A DNA stretch of 23,404 nt from JAEUJT01 sp044225205 (GCA_044225205.1 JBGAIY010000077.1:1-23404), one strand, 5' to 3'. Positions 1-7,801 are shown, counted from the first letter of the stretch. A program made the numbers and translations. The notes: generated by a model not told the origin, from the sequence alone.

Positions 1-345
1 GCGGGCGATCACCTTCGCTTGGTCGACGTCGGGCAGCTCTTTGTACTTGCCAACATCGATGTCGCTCGACGGCACCATGGGCGACGCGGTGCCGGCTCCG
101 TACTTCTTCTGAATTTCTTCGAGAATCGCGGGCCGCTCGTCGATCGGCGCGTCTTTGAGCTTGAGCACCAACCGGTTCAACTCGTCAGGCGCGCTCTTGC
201 GCATCGACGGCGCTTCGACCGGCTTGGGAGCCACCACCGGCGCGTCGGGCGCTGGATCTTCGGCCGCCGCTGGCGAGGCCGCGGGAGGCGGCTCGGCGTC
301 TTGACCCAACAGCAACGCGATCACCAAGGCTCCAGCGGTCGTCAT
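1..345 (-). CDS. Small exported protein of unknown function, C-terminus cut by window edge
   Basis: This open frame starts at an ATG (345-343), three bases after the aminotransferase stop codon, and runs 115 codons without a stop to the left edge, so it is partial. The N-terminus has a short hydrophobic stretch (residues about 4-14, AGALVIALLLG) followed by a Pro/Ala/Glu-rich region to about residue 48. This resembles a weak signal peptide plus a flexible linker; there is no lipobox cysteine. After that comes a charged, probably helical part (about 54-80, containing DELNRLVLKLK). I do not recognise a family. The tight spacing implies co-transcription and perhaps translational coupling with the upstream aminotransferase. 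Export is inferred; it could instead be a single-pass membrane protein. Confidence 0.72.
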   Translation of the reverse strand, partial: MTTAGALVIALLLGQDAEPPPAASPAAAEDPAPDAPVVAPKPVEAPSMRKSAPDELNRLVLKLKDAPIDERPAILEEIQKKYGAGTASPMVPSSDIDVGKYKELPDVDQAKVIAR

Positions 346-348
346 GGG

Positions 349-1542
349 TTAGCTCAGTTTCGAAGCGAAGTCGGCGAGGCGTGCCAAACCCTTTTCAATG
401 ACCGCTTCAGAAGTCGCGAACGAGAACCGAATGAAACCCTCGGCCCCGAACGGCTCTCCGGGCACCGCGGCCAACAGAAACTCTTCGAGCAAGATTTCAG
501 ACAAGTGCATCGACCCGGTCACCGGCGTGCCCTTGTACGACTTGCCAATGAGCTCACCGATGTTGGGAAAACAATAGAACGCGCCGTCGGGGGTGCGGCA
601 CTTCACGCCCGGTATCTTGTTGAGCCCGCTCACCATCAACTCGCGGCGCTTGCGGTACTCGGCCACCATGTGGGCGACGGGCGCCTGCGACCCCGTCAGC
701 GCCGCCACGCCTCCCTTTTGAATGATCGACGTGGCATTCGAGGTCGACTGGTCTTGCACCATTTGCATGCCGGCGATGAGCTCTTTGTTGCCCGCGGTGT
801 ACCCCAGCCGCAGCCCCGTCATGGCCGCGGCCTTCGAGAACCCGTTGACGACGACCGTGCGCGGCGCCAAGTCGGGCGCCACGTTGGCAATGTTCACGAA
901 CCCACCGTCGACGTAGAGCAGCTTCTCGTAAATGTCGTCGGTGATGATGAGGCAGTCATGCCCGCGCAACGCGTCGGCGATGCCCTCGAGCACCGGGCGC
1001 GAATACACCCCACCCGTCGGGTTCGAAGGGCTGTTCAACACGACCGCCTTCGTTCGCGGCGTCAGCGCCTTGCGAATCGCTTTCGGGTCGGGCGCCCAGC
1101 CGTCGGCGGCGTCGGTGTCGACAATGACGGGCTCTCCGTCGGCGAGCCGCACCATGTCGGGGTAACTCACCCAGTACGGAGCGAAAATGATGACTTCGTC
1201 GCCCGGCGAGAGCAGCGCTTGAAAAATGTTGTACAGCGAATGCTTCGCCCCGACCGACACCAGCACCTGCTCGGGCGTGTACTCGAGCCGGTTCTCTTTC
1301 TTGAGCTTGTCGACGATCGCCGCTTTGAGCTCGGGTATGCCGCCGGTGGGCGTGTACTTGGTGAACCCCGCGTCGAGCGCCGCCTTCACCGCGTCTTTGA
1401 TGTGCGCGGGCGTGTCGAAGTCGGGCTCGCCCGTGGCGAAGCTGACGACGTCTTTGCCTTTCGCCGCCAACGCGCGCGCCTTGGCATTGAGTGACAACGT
1501 CGGAGACGGCTTGACCGACTTCAAACGGCGAGCGAGCTGCAT
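349..1542 (-). CDS. Class I/II PLP-dependent aminotransferase, aspartate aminotransferase type
   Basis: This 397-residue protein has the length and motif order of subgroup Ib aspartate aminotransferases, which move an amino group between aspartate and 2-oxoglutarate in the cytoplasm. Visible landmarks are GEPDFDTP near residue 38, NSPSNPTGG at 170-178 (Asn174 contacts the cofactor), DDIYE at 202-206 (Asp202 or Asp203 and Tyr205), and the Schiff-base lysine Lys237 in GFSKAAAMTG. Arg245 follows in LRLGY, and the carboxylate-binding arginine Arg372 lies in FIRFSFATS. Some subgroup Ib enzymes also transaminate prephenate, so substrate range is not settled by sequence alone. It sits 27 bases downstream of coaD in the same orientation and 3 bases upstream of the exported protein gene, consistent with one operon. 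The start ATG at 1542 gives the usual short N-terminal arm (MQLARRLK). Confidence 0.95.
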   Translation of the reverse strand: MQLARRLKSVKPSPTLSLNAKARALAAKGKDVVSFATGEPDFDTPAHIKDAVKAALDAGFTKYTPTGGIPELKAAIVDKLKKENRLEYTPEQVLVSVGAKHSLYNIFQALLSPGDEVIIFAPYWVSYPDMVRLADGEPVIVDTDAADGWAPDPKAIRKALTPRTKAVVLNSPSNPTGGVYSRPVLEGIADALRGHDCLIITDDIYEKLLYVDGGFVNIANVAPDLAPRTVVVNGFSKAAAMTGLRLGYTAGNKELIAGMQMVQDQSTSNATSIIQKGGVAALTGSQAPVAHMVAEYRKRRELMVSGLNKIPGVKCRTPDGAFYCFPNIGELIGKSYKGTPVTGSMHLSEILLEEFLLAAVPGEPFGAEGFIRFSFATSEAVIEKGLARLADFASKLS

Positions 1543-1569
1543 GGTTCTCCTAGGCGGGCGTAACGGGTT

Positions 1570-2067
1570 CTACGGTTTTTGGCCGTACTTCGCTTTGAGG
1601 CCGGCCAGCACCCCGGGCGGTACGATGCCCTCGACATTGCCACCGAACGAAGCCACTTCACGAACGATGTTCGACGAAATGTAGAAGTAGTCTTCGCCGG
1701 TCATCATGAACACCGTCTCGAGCTCGGGGTTGAGCTTGCGGTTCATGTTGGCCAGCTGAAATTCAAACTCGAAGTCACTCACCGCGCGCAGGCCGCGCAA
1801 CACCACGTTCACCTGGCGCCGCTTCGCGTAGTCGACGAGCAGCCCCTGAAAATCGTCGACCTCGACGCGTGGGTCGTTGGCCACCGCCTCCAAAATGAAC
1901 TGCCGGCGTTCGGCCACCGAAAACAGCGGCGCCTGCTTCGGGTTCACCGCAATCGCCACCACCACCCGGTCGAACATTTTCAGGCCGCGCTGAATGAGCG
2001 AGAGGTGCCCATTCGTCAGCGGGTCGAACGAACCAGGGTAGATCGCAGAACGCGTGGTCGGAGACAT
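1570..2067 (-). CDS. coaD: Phosphopantetheine adenylyltransferase
   Basis: CoaD transfers AMP from ATP to 4'-phosphopantetheine, the fourth of the five steps from pantothenate to CoA. With the start chosen here the protein has 165 residues, matching the family's usual size. It begins MSPTTRSAIYPGSFDP and carries the nucleotidyltransferase TxGH signature (TNGH, residues 18-21), RGLR (91-94) and ISSNIVR (130-136, the ISSxxVR motif). The frame stays open upstream to a GTG at 2118, which would add 17 residues. I prefer the ATG at 2067 because homologues start only a few residues before the YPGSFDP strand. The gene lies directly after rsmD, a pairing common in many bacteria, and before the aminotransferase on the same strand. 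Confidence 0.96.
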   Translation of the reverse strand: MSPTTRSAIYPGSFDPLTNGHLSLIQRGLKMFDRVVVAIAVNPKQAPLFSVAERRQFILEAVANDPRVEVDDFQGLLVDYAKRRQVNVVLRGLRAVSDFEFEFQLANMNRKLNPELETVFMMTGEDYFYISSNIVREVASFGGNVEGIVPPGVLAGLKAKYGQKP

Positions 2068-2121
2068 GGGCGCCCCAGGAGATACAGCGGGCCTCTGCGA
2101 AGGTGAACCGGTTTTCACCCC

Positions 2122-2667
2122 TCACCGCCGAAACATCGAAACCACCGTCTCGCCGAAGGTTCGCTCGTCGACCCGCCGCAGCTCACCCACCTCGTCGGGC
2201 ACCGCTTCGTGTTTCGAGTACTCCACCACCGCCACCCCACCCTCACTCAGAACTGTCGTCAGAGCCGACAACACGTCGACCGTTGCCTTTTGTTTGTACG
2301 GTGGGTCAGAGAAAACGACCTCGAATCGGCGCTTCTGCGCGGCGAGGTGGTGAATGCCCCGAAGGGCCGGCATCGCCAAAAACTCGATTTGGCCGGCAAA
2401 GCCCAATGATTCTGCGTTGGTCTTCACGAGTTTCTGGGCCTCTTTCCCGCTGTCAACGAGCACCGCGCGGCTCGCTCCCCGCGACAGCGCCTCGAACGCC
2501 AAGGCCCCGGTACCACAAAAAAGGTCTAACACTTCGAGCCCTTCGCAGGTCTGGCCCAATACGTTGAAGATGGTCTCTCGTACCCGGTCAGCCGTAGGTC
2601 GAATGATTTCATGGTTTTGCGGGGTCTCTAGGGTGCGACCGCGCACCGTGCCGCCGACGATTCGCAT
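2122..2667 (-). CDS. rsmD: 16S rRNA (guanine(966)-N2)-methyltransferase
   Basis: The 181-residue protein has the full RsmD pattern: an N-terminal MRIVGGTVRGR, the RPTADRVRETIFNVL segment (23-37), the SAM-binding loop DLFCGTG (48-54) and the catalytic DPPY motif (121-124). The family methylates N2 of G966 in 16S rRNA on the assembled 30S subunit. It is the first gene of the leftmost minus-strand operon. Its start is divergent from the sigma-54 activator gene across a 95-base gap, so its promoter should lie in 2668-2762; I do not see a convincing -35/-10 pair there. The stop TGA lies 54 bases before the preferred coaD start. Confidence 0.95.
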   Translation of the reverse strand: MRIVGGTVRGRTLETPQNHEIIRPTADRVRETIFNVLGQTCEGLEVLDLFCGTGALAFEALSRGASRAVLVDSGKEAQKLVKTNAESLGFAGQIEFLAMPALRGIHHLAAQKRRFEVVFSDPPYKQKATVDVLSALTTVLSEGGVAVVEYSKHEAVPDEVGELRRVDERTFGETVVSMFRR

Positions 2668-2696
2668 GGGGTTGCAGTTACCTCGTTTTTCGAATG

Positions 2697-2750
2697 AAGA
2701 AGTGAAGCCCTTTCGGACAAATGGGTTTAAGAAGTGTCGCCTTTCGCGAC
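2697..2750. repeat. Imperfect direct repeat pair in the divergent rsmD/regulator control region
   Basis: Two 22-base copies lie at 2697-2718 and 2729-2750, with starts 32 bases apart, about three helical turns. Both begin AAGAAGTG and both end in GAC; the middle aligns as GCCCTTTCG against GCCTTTCGC. Ungapped they match at 16 of 22 positions, and allowing one-base gaps improves this. The second copy ends just before the ribosome binding site of the regulator gene and contains a 5-bp inverted repeat (GTCGC at 2736-2740, GCGAC at 2746-2750). The position suggests an operator for autoregulation, which is inference. Confidence 0.4.
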
Positions 2751-2753
2751 GGC

Positions 2754-2758
2754 AGGAG
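2754..2758 (+). promoter_or_regulatory. Ribosome binding site fixing the start of the sigma-54 activator
   Basis: AGGAG lies four bases before the ATG at 2763. This decides against the in-frame ATG at 2721, which would add 14 residues reading across the direct repeat and has no comparable site in front of it. Confidence 0.6.
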
Positions 2759-2762
2759 CCTT

Positions 2763-4367
2763 ATGGACTTTGAGCGCTATCAAAACCTCCACACGATCGT
2801 GATGCTTCGAGACGTGTTGCGAAAGTGGTGGAGGGCCGAGCTGACCTTCGCCGACCGCAACGGCGCCGTCTTCGATTGGTCGAAAGGCCAAATCACGCCG
2901 CCCCCCAACGACTTTTGCCGCTTGGCGCTGTTTTCGAAAGAAGGTTTTCGGCGGTGCACCGCTTCGGTGCGGGTGCTGCACGAAAAGTTCAAGGTGTCGA
3001 AGAAGCTGCGCCGAAGCCAATTTCACGAGTGTCACCTCGGCTTTTTGATCGTCGGAGCGCCGCTCTACATCAACGGCGAGTACGAGGGCATGCTGTTCGT
3101 CGAAGGCTTTGCCCGGCAGGCGCTGACGCCGCGCGAAGGCGACTCGCTCAAAGTGAAAATCGCCGAGTTGAACCAGGGCACGACCGACCTCGACCGCGCC
3201 GTCGACCGCGTGCCCCAGATCGTCGAGAGCGAGCTCGAGCGCGTGTGCGACCTGCTCGAGTTCGGCGCCAACGAAATCGCCAACTACGAGAACGACATGG
3301 CGAAGAAAGACGAGACGATTCAAACGCTCTCGTCTGAACTGTCTGACAAGTACAAGTTCGAAAACATCATCGGCAAGTCGGGCCCCATGCTCGAGGTGTT
3401 TCGCCTGCTCGAGAAGGTCTGCAATTCTGACTCGACGGTGTTGGTGAACGGCGAATCGGGCACCGGCAAAGAACTCGTCGCCCGCGCGATTCACTACAAC
3501 GGCCCTCGCCGCGAAAAACCCTTTGTCGTGCAGAACTGCTCGGCCTTCAACGACAACTTGCTCGAGAGCGCCCTCTTCGGCCACACGAAGGGCTCGTTCA
3601 CCGGCGCCCTTCGCGACAAGAAGGGCCTGTTCGAAGTGGCCGACGGCGGCACGTTCTTTCTCGACGAAGTCGGTGACATGTCGCCCGCGCTCCAGGTGAA
3701 GCTGTTGCGCGTGCTGCAGGAGGGCACGTTCACCCCGGTCGGCGGCACCGCCCCGAAGCAGGTCGACGTTCGGGTCATCGCCGCCACCCACAAAGACCTG
3801 AGCGAAATGGTCAAACGCGGCGAGTTTCGCGAAGACCTCTTCTACCGCATCAACGTCATTCGCGTTCAGGTGCCGTCGCTGCGAGACCGCAAAGACGACC
3901 TGCCCGTGCTCATCGACCACTTCATGCGCAAACACCGGCGTGAAGGCCAAAAGGCCCGCTCGCTGCGCGCCGACGCCATGCAAATTCTCAGCGCCTACCA
4001 TTGGCCCGGCAACATTCGCGAACTCGAGAACGAAATTGAACGGCTGCTCGTGCTCGGAGGCGACGTCGAGGTCATACCCGGCGAGCTCATTTCGAGCCGA
4101 ATTCGCGACGGCGTGAGCGGCGCCGCCGGAGCCAGTGTCATCGGCGTCAGCCGCATGGCCCTCATGCCGCAAGGCAAGCTCAACGACGCCGTCGAGTTGC
4201 TCGAACGCGAAATGATTTCGCAGGGGCTCCAACGCACGGCCGGCAACAAGAGCCGCCTGTCGCGAGAACTCGGCATCAGCCGGTCGAACTTGATTCTGAA
4301 AATTCAGAAGTACGGGCTCGAGCGACCCGGTGAAAGCGCCGCCGACGACCCGGAGGTTCAGGCGTGA
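2763..4367 (+). CDS. PocR-domain sigma-54-dependent activator (AAA+, Fis-type HTH)
   Basis: This 534-residue enhancer-binding protein activates sigma-54 promoters. The N-terminal part (about 5-165) resembles the PocR sensory domain: FCRLALFS (Cys52), RRCTAS (Cys65), then FHECHLGFLIVGAPLYI (Cys90) and a GMLFVEGF strand. A probable helical linker (150-200) joins it to the AAA+ domain. That domain shows Walker A GESGTGKE (230-237), the sigma-contacting loop as GSFTGA (277-282), Walker B GGTFFLDE (295-302) and WPGNIREL (414-421). A Fis-like helix-turn-helix ends the protein (about 490-520, KSRLSRELGISRSNL). PocR domains sense small molecules in known members; the ligand here is unknown. Its stop overlaps the start of the hydrolase gene, so the two are co-expressed. 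No -24/-12 promoter was recognised nearby, so targets are unknown. Confidence 0.93.
   Translation: MDFERYQNLHTIVMLRDVLRKWWRAELTFADRNGAVFDWSKGQITPPPNDFCRLALFSKEGFRRCTASVRVLHEKFKVSKKLRRSQFHECHLGFLIVGAPLYINGEYEGMLFVEGFARQALTPREGDSLKVKIAELNQGTTDLDRAVDRVPQIVESELERVCDLLEFGANEIANYENDMAKKDETIQTLSSELSDKYKFENIIGKSGPMLEVFRLLEKVCNSDSTVLVNGESGTGKELVARAIHYNGPRREKPFVVQNCSAFNDNLLESALFGHTKGSFTGALRDKKGLFEVADGGTFFLDEVGDMSPALQVKLLRVLQEGTFTPVGGTAPKQVDVRVIAATHKDLSEMVKRGEFREDLFYRINVIRVQVPSLRDRKDDLPVLIDHFMRKHRREGQKARSLRADAMQILSAYHWPGNIRELENEIERLLVLGGDVEVIPGELISSRIRDGVSGAAGASVIGVSRMALMPQGKLNDAVELLEREMISQGLQRTAGNKSRLSRELGISRSNLILKIQKYGLERPGESAADDPEVQA
4352..4356 (+). promoter_or_regulatory. Ribosome binding site for the overlapping GTG start of the hydrolase
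   Basis: GGAGG sits inside the last codons of the activator gene, seven bases before the GTG at 4364. It supports this GTG as the start even though it overlaps the activator's TGA (GTGA junction). Confidence 0.7.
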
Positions 4368-5269
4368 GTTCGTTCTTGCAGTCGACCTTCACCACCGACG
4401 ACGAAGCGCCGCTCTGGTACGAGGTTCGAGGCTCGGGCTCGCACACCCCGGCGGTGCTGTGTGACGGGCTCGGCTGCGACGGCTTCATCTGGCGCTACCT
4501 CTGGGGCCCGCTCGCCGAAAACCGCCGCGTGCTGCATTGGAACTACCGAGGCCACGGTCGTTCGGGCGTCGCCCGCGACGATTCGCGCATTGGCATCGAA
4601 TACATTTGCGACGACCTGGCCCGGTTGATGGACCACGTGGGCCTCGAGCGCACCGTCATTTGCGGGCATTCAATGGGCGTGCAAGTCGCGCTCGAATTTC
4701 ACCGCCGCTACCGCAGCCGCGTCGCCGGGCTGGTGCTGCTCTGTGGCTCGTACGGCACCCCGCTCGACACCTGGCACGACCACTCGCTCATGCGCCTCGC
4801 GTTTCCACTCATGAAACGGGTGGTCGAAGGGCAACCCCGGCTCGCCAAAGAACTGTTGACCCGGCTGCTCAAGACCGAGCTCGCCGTGACCTTCGGCATT
4901 CGCACCGAGCTCAACCCCAAGCTCATGAAGCGCATCGACTTCTACCCCTACATGGAGCACCTCTCGCGAATGCACCCGCTGTACTTCATTCGCACCCTCG
5001 ATTCGCTCAAAGACCATTCGGCGTGGGAGCACCTGCCCTCCGTCGATGTGCCGACGGTGGTGGTGGGAGGCGAAATCGACAAGTTCACGCCGGTGTGGCT
5101 GAGCCAGCGCATGGCCGAACACATACCCGCCGCCGAATACCTGTTCGTGCCCGGCGGCAGTCACACCGCCCCGCTCGAGCGCCCCGAGCTGGTCAACCGC
5201 GCCGTCGAAACGTTCTTGCGCGAGCGGGTCGAAGCGTCGGCCCGCACCCAATTGCGGCCGGTGAGCTGA
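4364..5269 (+). CDS. Alpha/beta-fold hydrolase coupled to the sigma-54 activator
   Basis: The 301-residue protein is a classical alpha/beta hydrolase. It has the nucleophile elbow GHSMG (Ser103 at its centre), a plausible oxyanion region at DGLGCDGF (34-41), acid Asp239 in GGEIDKFTP and catalytic His267 in GGSHTAPLERPE. A helical cap lies between about 130 and 225. No signal peptide is visible, so it should be cytoplasmic. The family covers esterases, lipases, haloperoxidases and C-C hydrolases, and the substrate cannot be read from sequence. It starts at GTG overlapping the activator stop, so the two are translationally coupled. One option is that the hydrolase makes or removes the molecule that the PocR domain senses. 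It ends three bases from the convergent cysteine-rich gene. Confidence 0.9.
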   Translation: MSSFLQSTFTTDDEAPLWYEVRGSGSHTPAVLCDGLGCDGFIWRYLWGPLAENRRVLHWNYRGHGRSGVARDDSRIGIEYICDDLARLMDHVGLERTVICGHSMGVQVALEFHRRYRSRVAGLVLLCGSYGTPLDTWHDHSLMRLAFPLMKRVVEGQPRLAKELLTRLLKTELAVTFGIRTELNPKLMKRIDFYPYMEHLSRMHPLYFIRTLDSLKDHSAWEHLPSVDVPTVVVGGEIDKFTPVWLSQRMAEHIPAAEYLFVPGGSHTAPLERPELVNRAVETFLRERVEASARTQLRPVS

Positions 5270-5272
5270 ACC

Positions 5273-5827
5273 TCAGGCCCGCAGTTTCAAGGCGTCGAGC
5301 TCTTCGACGAGCGCCTTGCCGAAGACGTGCAGCAGCTCGGGCCGCGTCATTTCGTAGACCGTCGGCCCGTCGCCTTTGCATTGCAGGTCGTCGCGAATGT
5401 CGCTGCTCGGGCGCAGCACGCCCTTGTCCCAGCACACGGGAAACAGCCAGCACACCATGGGCTTGACGTCGTGGTAGTCGCGGCCCGTTTTGAGGGCGAA
5501 GCTGTGCAACCCACAGCCCCGGTTGTCACGGCTCAGAAACACGCACCGGCCGTCGACCACCTCGCTCCGCACAAACCGGCCGGTCGGGTACTGGGTCTTC
5601 GAAGACTCGGCCTTGAACCAGCGTTCTGGTGGCGTTGAAACGAAGGGCTTGATTTCAGAGGCCAACGCCAAAATTCGCTCGCGTTCACCGATGTTTACGT
5701 CGCAGCCATACTGGCAGCACGAGTCATGGCAAAACGTGCATTGCATGCACTTGGCGTAGTAGCGAAGGCTGAAGATGTCGGTGTCGACTTGCTTCAGGGT
5801 GGGCACGGTCGAAAGCGGCAACAGCAT
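5273..5827 (-). CDS. YkgJ-like cysteine-cluster (putative metal- or Fe-S-binding) protein
   Basis: With the start used here the protein has 184 residues and 11 cysteines. The N-terminal cluster reads C27-x2-C30-x2-C33-x3-CC-x3-C42 (CMQCTFCHDSCCQYGC). The second half has CVFLSRDNRGCGLH (Cys95, Cys105), then MVCWLFPVC (Cys126, Cys132) and Cys150. This order matches the YkgJ/zinc- and iron-chelating domain family; the function is not known. The start is uncertain. The ATG at 5827 matches where family members usually begin, but the frame continues upstream to an ATG at 5923, giving 216 residues, which overlaps the typA start codon. The upstream stretch shows strong third-position GC, so the longer form is possible. 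It converges on the hydrolase gene with a three-base gap, leaving no room for a separate terminator. Confidence 0.85.
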   Translation of the reverse strand: MLLPLSTVPTLKQVDTDIFSLRYYAKCMQCTFCHDSCCQYGCDVNIGERERILALASEIKPFVSTPPERWFKAESSKTQYPTGRFVRSEVVDGRCVFLSRDNRGCGLHSFALKTGRDYHDVKPMVCWLFPVCWDKGVLRPSSDIRDDLQCKGDGPTVYEMTRPELLHVFGKALVEELDALKLRA

Positions 5828-5921
5828 CGCGGCGCGTTTACCCTCTTCGATCAAGAAGGTCACGCGCTGCGTCAGCGGGCTGTTCTTTCGGCCCGAAGGC
5901 GTGTACAGGCCGCGCAACCGC

Positions 5922-7760
5922 ATGTTCCCCCGAGAGAAGATTCGCAATGTCGCCATCGTCGCCCACGTCGACCATGGCAAAACCACCCTCGTAGATTTCA
6001 TGCTCCGTCAAGGCGGAGCATTTCGCTCGAATGAGAACGTCGCCGAACGGGTGATGGACTCAAACGACCTCGAACGCGAAAAGGGCATCACCATTATGGC
6101 CAAGAACACGGCCATCAACTGGCAAGGCCATTTCGTCAACATCGTCGACACGCCTGGCCACGCCGACTTCGGTGGCGAGGTCGAGCGCGGCTTGCGCATG
6201 GTCGACGGCGTGCTGCTGCTGGTCGACGCCGCTGAAGGCCCGCTGCCCCAAACCCGCTTCGTGTTGGGCAAGGCCCTGGGCTTCGGCCTCAAGACGGTGC
6301 TCGTCATCAACAAAATCGACCGCAAAGACGCGCGGGCGAAAGACGTTCTCGACGCGGTGTATTCGCTCTACATCGACCTCGGGGCCGAAGAAAAAGACCT
6401 CGATTTTCCCGTGCTGTATGCGATCGCCCGAGAAGGCAAAGCGTCGCTCAAGCTCGAGACCCCCGGCACCGACTTGAAGCCGCTGTTCGACTCGATCTTG
6501 ACCCACATCCCGCCTCCGCCCGCTCCGGCCGAAGGCACGCCGACCCAGCTGCTGCTCGCCAACCTCGACTACGACGACTACGTCGGCCGTCTGGGCATCG
6601 GCCGCATGTCGTCGGGCCGTCTGGCGCCGAACATGCCCGTGTCGATTTGCCGCGACAACGGCAAGATCGAACAGGGCAAGGTCGTGAAGCTGTACGGCTT
6701 CTCTGGCCTCAAGCGCGTCGAGATCACCGACGCGGGCCCTGGCGAAATCGTGTGTGTCGCCGGCATTGAAGAGCTGAGCATCGGCGACACCATCAGCGAC
6801 TTCGAAAACCCGAAGCCGCTGCCGCGCATCAAGGTCGACGAACCGACCATGATGATGATCTTTCGCGTCAACGACGGCCCGTTGGCCGGGCGCGAAGGCA
6901 AGTACGTCACCTCGCGCAACCTGCGCGACCGCCTGCAGCGCGAGTCGTACAAGAACGTGTCGATTCGCGTCGAAGACACCGAGACCCCCGACGCCTTCAG
7001 GGTCGTGGCCCGCGGCGAACTTCAGCTGGCCGTCATCATCGAAACGATGCGCCGCGAAGGGTACGAGCTCACCGCTTCGAACCCCGAGCCGCTCATCAAA
7101 GAAATCGACGGCGTCAAACACGAGCCCATGGAGCTGCTCTTCGCCGACGTGCCTGAGACTTCGGTCGGCATTGTCACCGAGCGCCTCGGGCCCCGCAAAG
7201 GCCGCATGGTCGACATGGCCCAATTGGGCGGCGGCCGCGTGCGTCTCCAGTTCCGCATACCGGCGCGCGGGTTGGTCGGGTTTCGAAGCGAATTTCTGAC
7301 CATCACCAAGGGTGAAGGCATCATGTCGTCGCAGTTCGACGGCTGGGAGCCGTGGATGGGCTACATTCCCAAGCGGTCGAACGGTGCGATGATCGCCGAC
7401 CGCCAGGGCGACGCCATTCCCTACGCGCTGTTCTCGATTCAAGAGCGCGGCAAGCTCTTCGTGGCCCCCGGTACCCAGTTGTACGAGGGCATGATCATCG
7501 GCGAGCACGCCCACCCCAACGACCTCGACGTCAACGCTTCGCGCGAAAAGAAGCTGACCAACATTCGCGCCGCCGGCCGAGACGAAAACGTCATTTTGAC
7601 GCCCCCGGTCGAAATGGGCCTCGAAAAAGCCCTGGAGTGGATCGCCCCCGACGAGCTCGTCGAAGTCACCCCGAAGTCGATTCGCATGCGCAAACGCAAG
7701 CTCGACATCAACGCGCGCTACCGCGCCGGGCGCGACTTGAAGCGCGAAAAAGAGAGCTGA
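5922..7760 (+). CDS. typA: Translational GTPase TypA/BipA
   Basis: The 612-residue protein has the size and order of TypA/BipA, a ribosome-associated GTPase involved in 50S assembly and stress or cold growth. The G domain shows AHVDHGKTT (14-22), the switch I threonine region EREKGITIMAK (51-61), DTPGH (76-80) and NKID (130-133). Domain II follows, then the EF-G-like domains and the BipA C-terminal domain (GIMSSQFDGWEPW and the basic end KRKLDINARYRAG). The ATG at 5922 is chosen because homologues begin just before EKIRNVAIVAHVDHG. There is no strong ribosome binding site in front of it. The frame is open upstream to 5775, but those codons lie antisense to the cysteine-cluster gene. A hairpin follows the stop codon. 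Confidence 0.96.
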   Translation: MFPREKIRNVAIVAHVDHGKTTLVDFMLRQGGAFRSNENVAERVMDSNDLEREKGITIMAKNTAINWQGHFVNIVDTPGHADFGGEVERGLRMVDGVLLLVDAAEGPLPQTRFVLGKALGFGLKTVLVINKIDRKDARAKDVLDAVYSLYIDLGAEEKDLDFPVLYAIAREGKASLKLETPGTDLKPLFDSILTHIPPPPAPAEGTPTQLLLANLDYDDYVGRLGIGRMSSGRLAPNMPVSICRDNGKIEQGKVVKLYGFSGLKRVEITDAGPGEIVCVAGIEELSIGDTISDFENPKPLPRIKVDEPTMMMIFRVNDGPLAGREGKYVTSRNLRDRLQRESYKNVSIRVEDTETPDAFRVVARGELQLAVIIETMRREGYELTASNPEPLIKEIDGVKHEPMELLFADVPETSVGIVTERLGPRKGRMVDMAQLGGGRVRLQFRIPARGLVGFRSEFLTITKGEGIMSSQFDGWEPWMGYIPKRSNGAMIADRQGDAIPYALFSIQERGKLFVAPGTQLYEGMIIGEHAHPNDLDVNASREKKLTNIRAAGRDENVILTPPVEMGLEKALEWIAPDELVEVTPKSIRMRKRKLDINARYRAGRDLKREKES

Positions 7761-7776
7761 TTCAGCGGCGGTTGGC

Positions 7777-7801
7777 CCAGGTCGCACCTTTGGCGACCTG
7801 G
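7777..7801 (+). terminator. Stem-loop after typA, possible terminator
   Basis: A perfect 9-bp stem (CCAGGTCGC at 7777-7785 pairing with GCGACCTGG at 7793-7801) closes a 7-base loop, 16 bases after the typA stop. There is no clear T-run behind it (AACCATTTCC follows), so it is either a weak intrinsic terminator or a 3'-end stabiliser. The rest of the 110-base gap to the FHA gene holds only a weak TTGACT at 7831 with no good -10 partner. Confidence 0.5.

Noticed and set aside
19..1494. Long plus-strand open frame (491 codons) over the aminotransferase gene
   Set aside because: It is antisense to a clear enzyme, gives an Arg/His/Val-rich sequence with no domain, and arises because high third-position GC removes stops on the other strand.
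2068..2118. Upstream GTG start for coaD adding 17 residues
   Set aside because: The extra residues (KTGSPSQRPAVSPGAP) resemble no CoaD N-terminus, and the ATG at 2067 places the first strand as in the family.
3591..3608. GSFTGA instead of GAFTGA in the sigma-54 contact loop
   Set aside because: The serine at this position is a known tolerated variant in this family, so it is not evidence of lost function.
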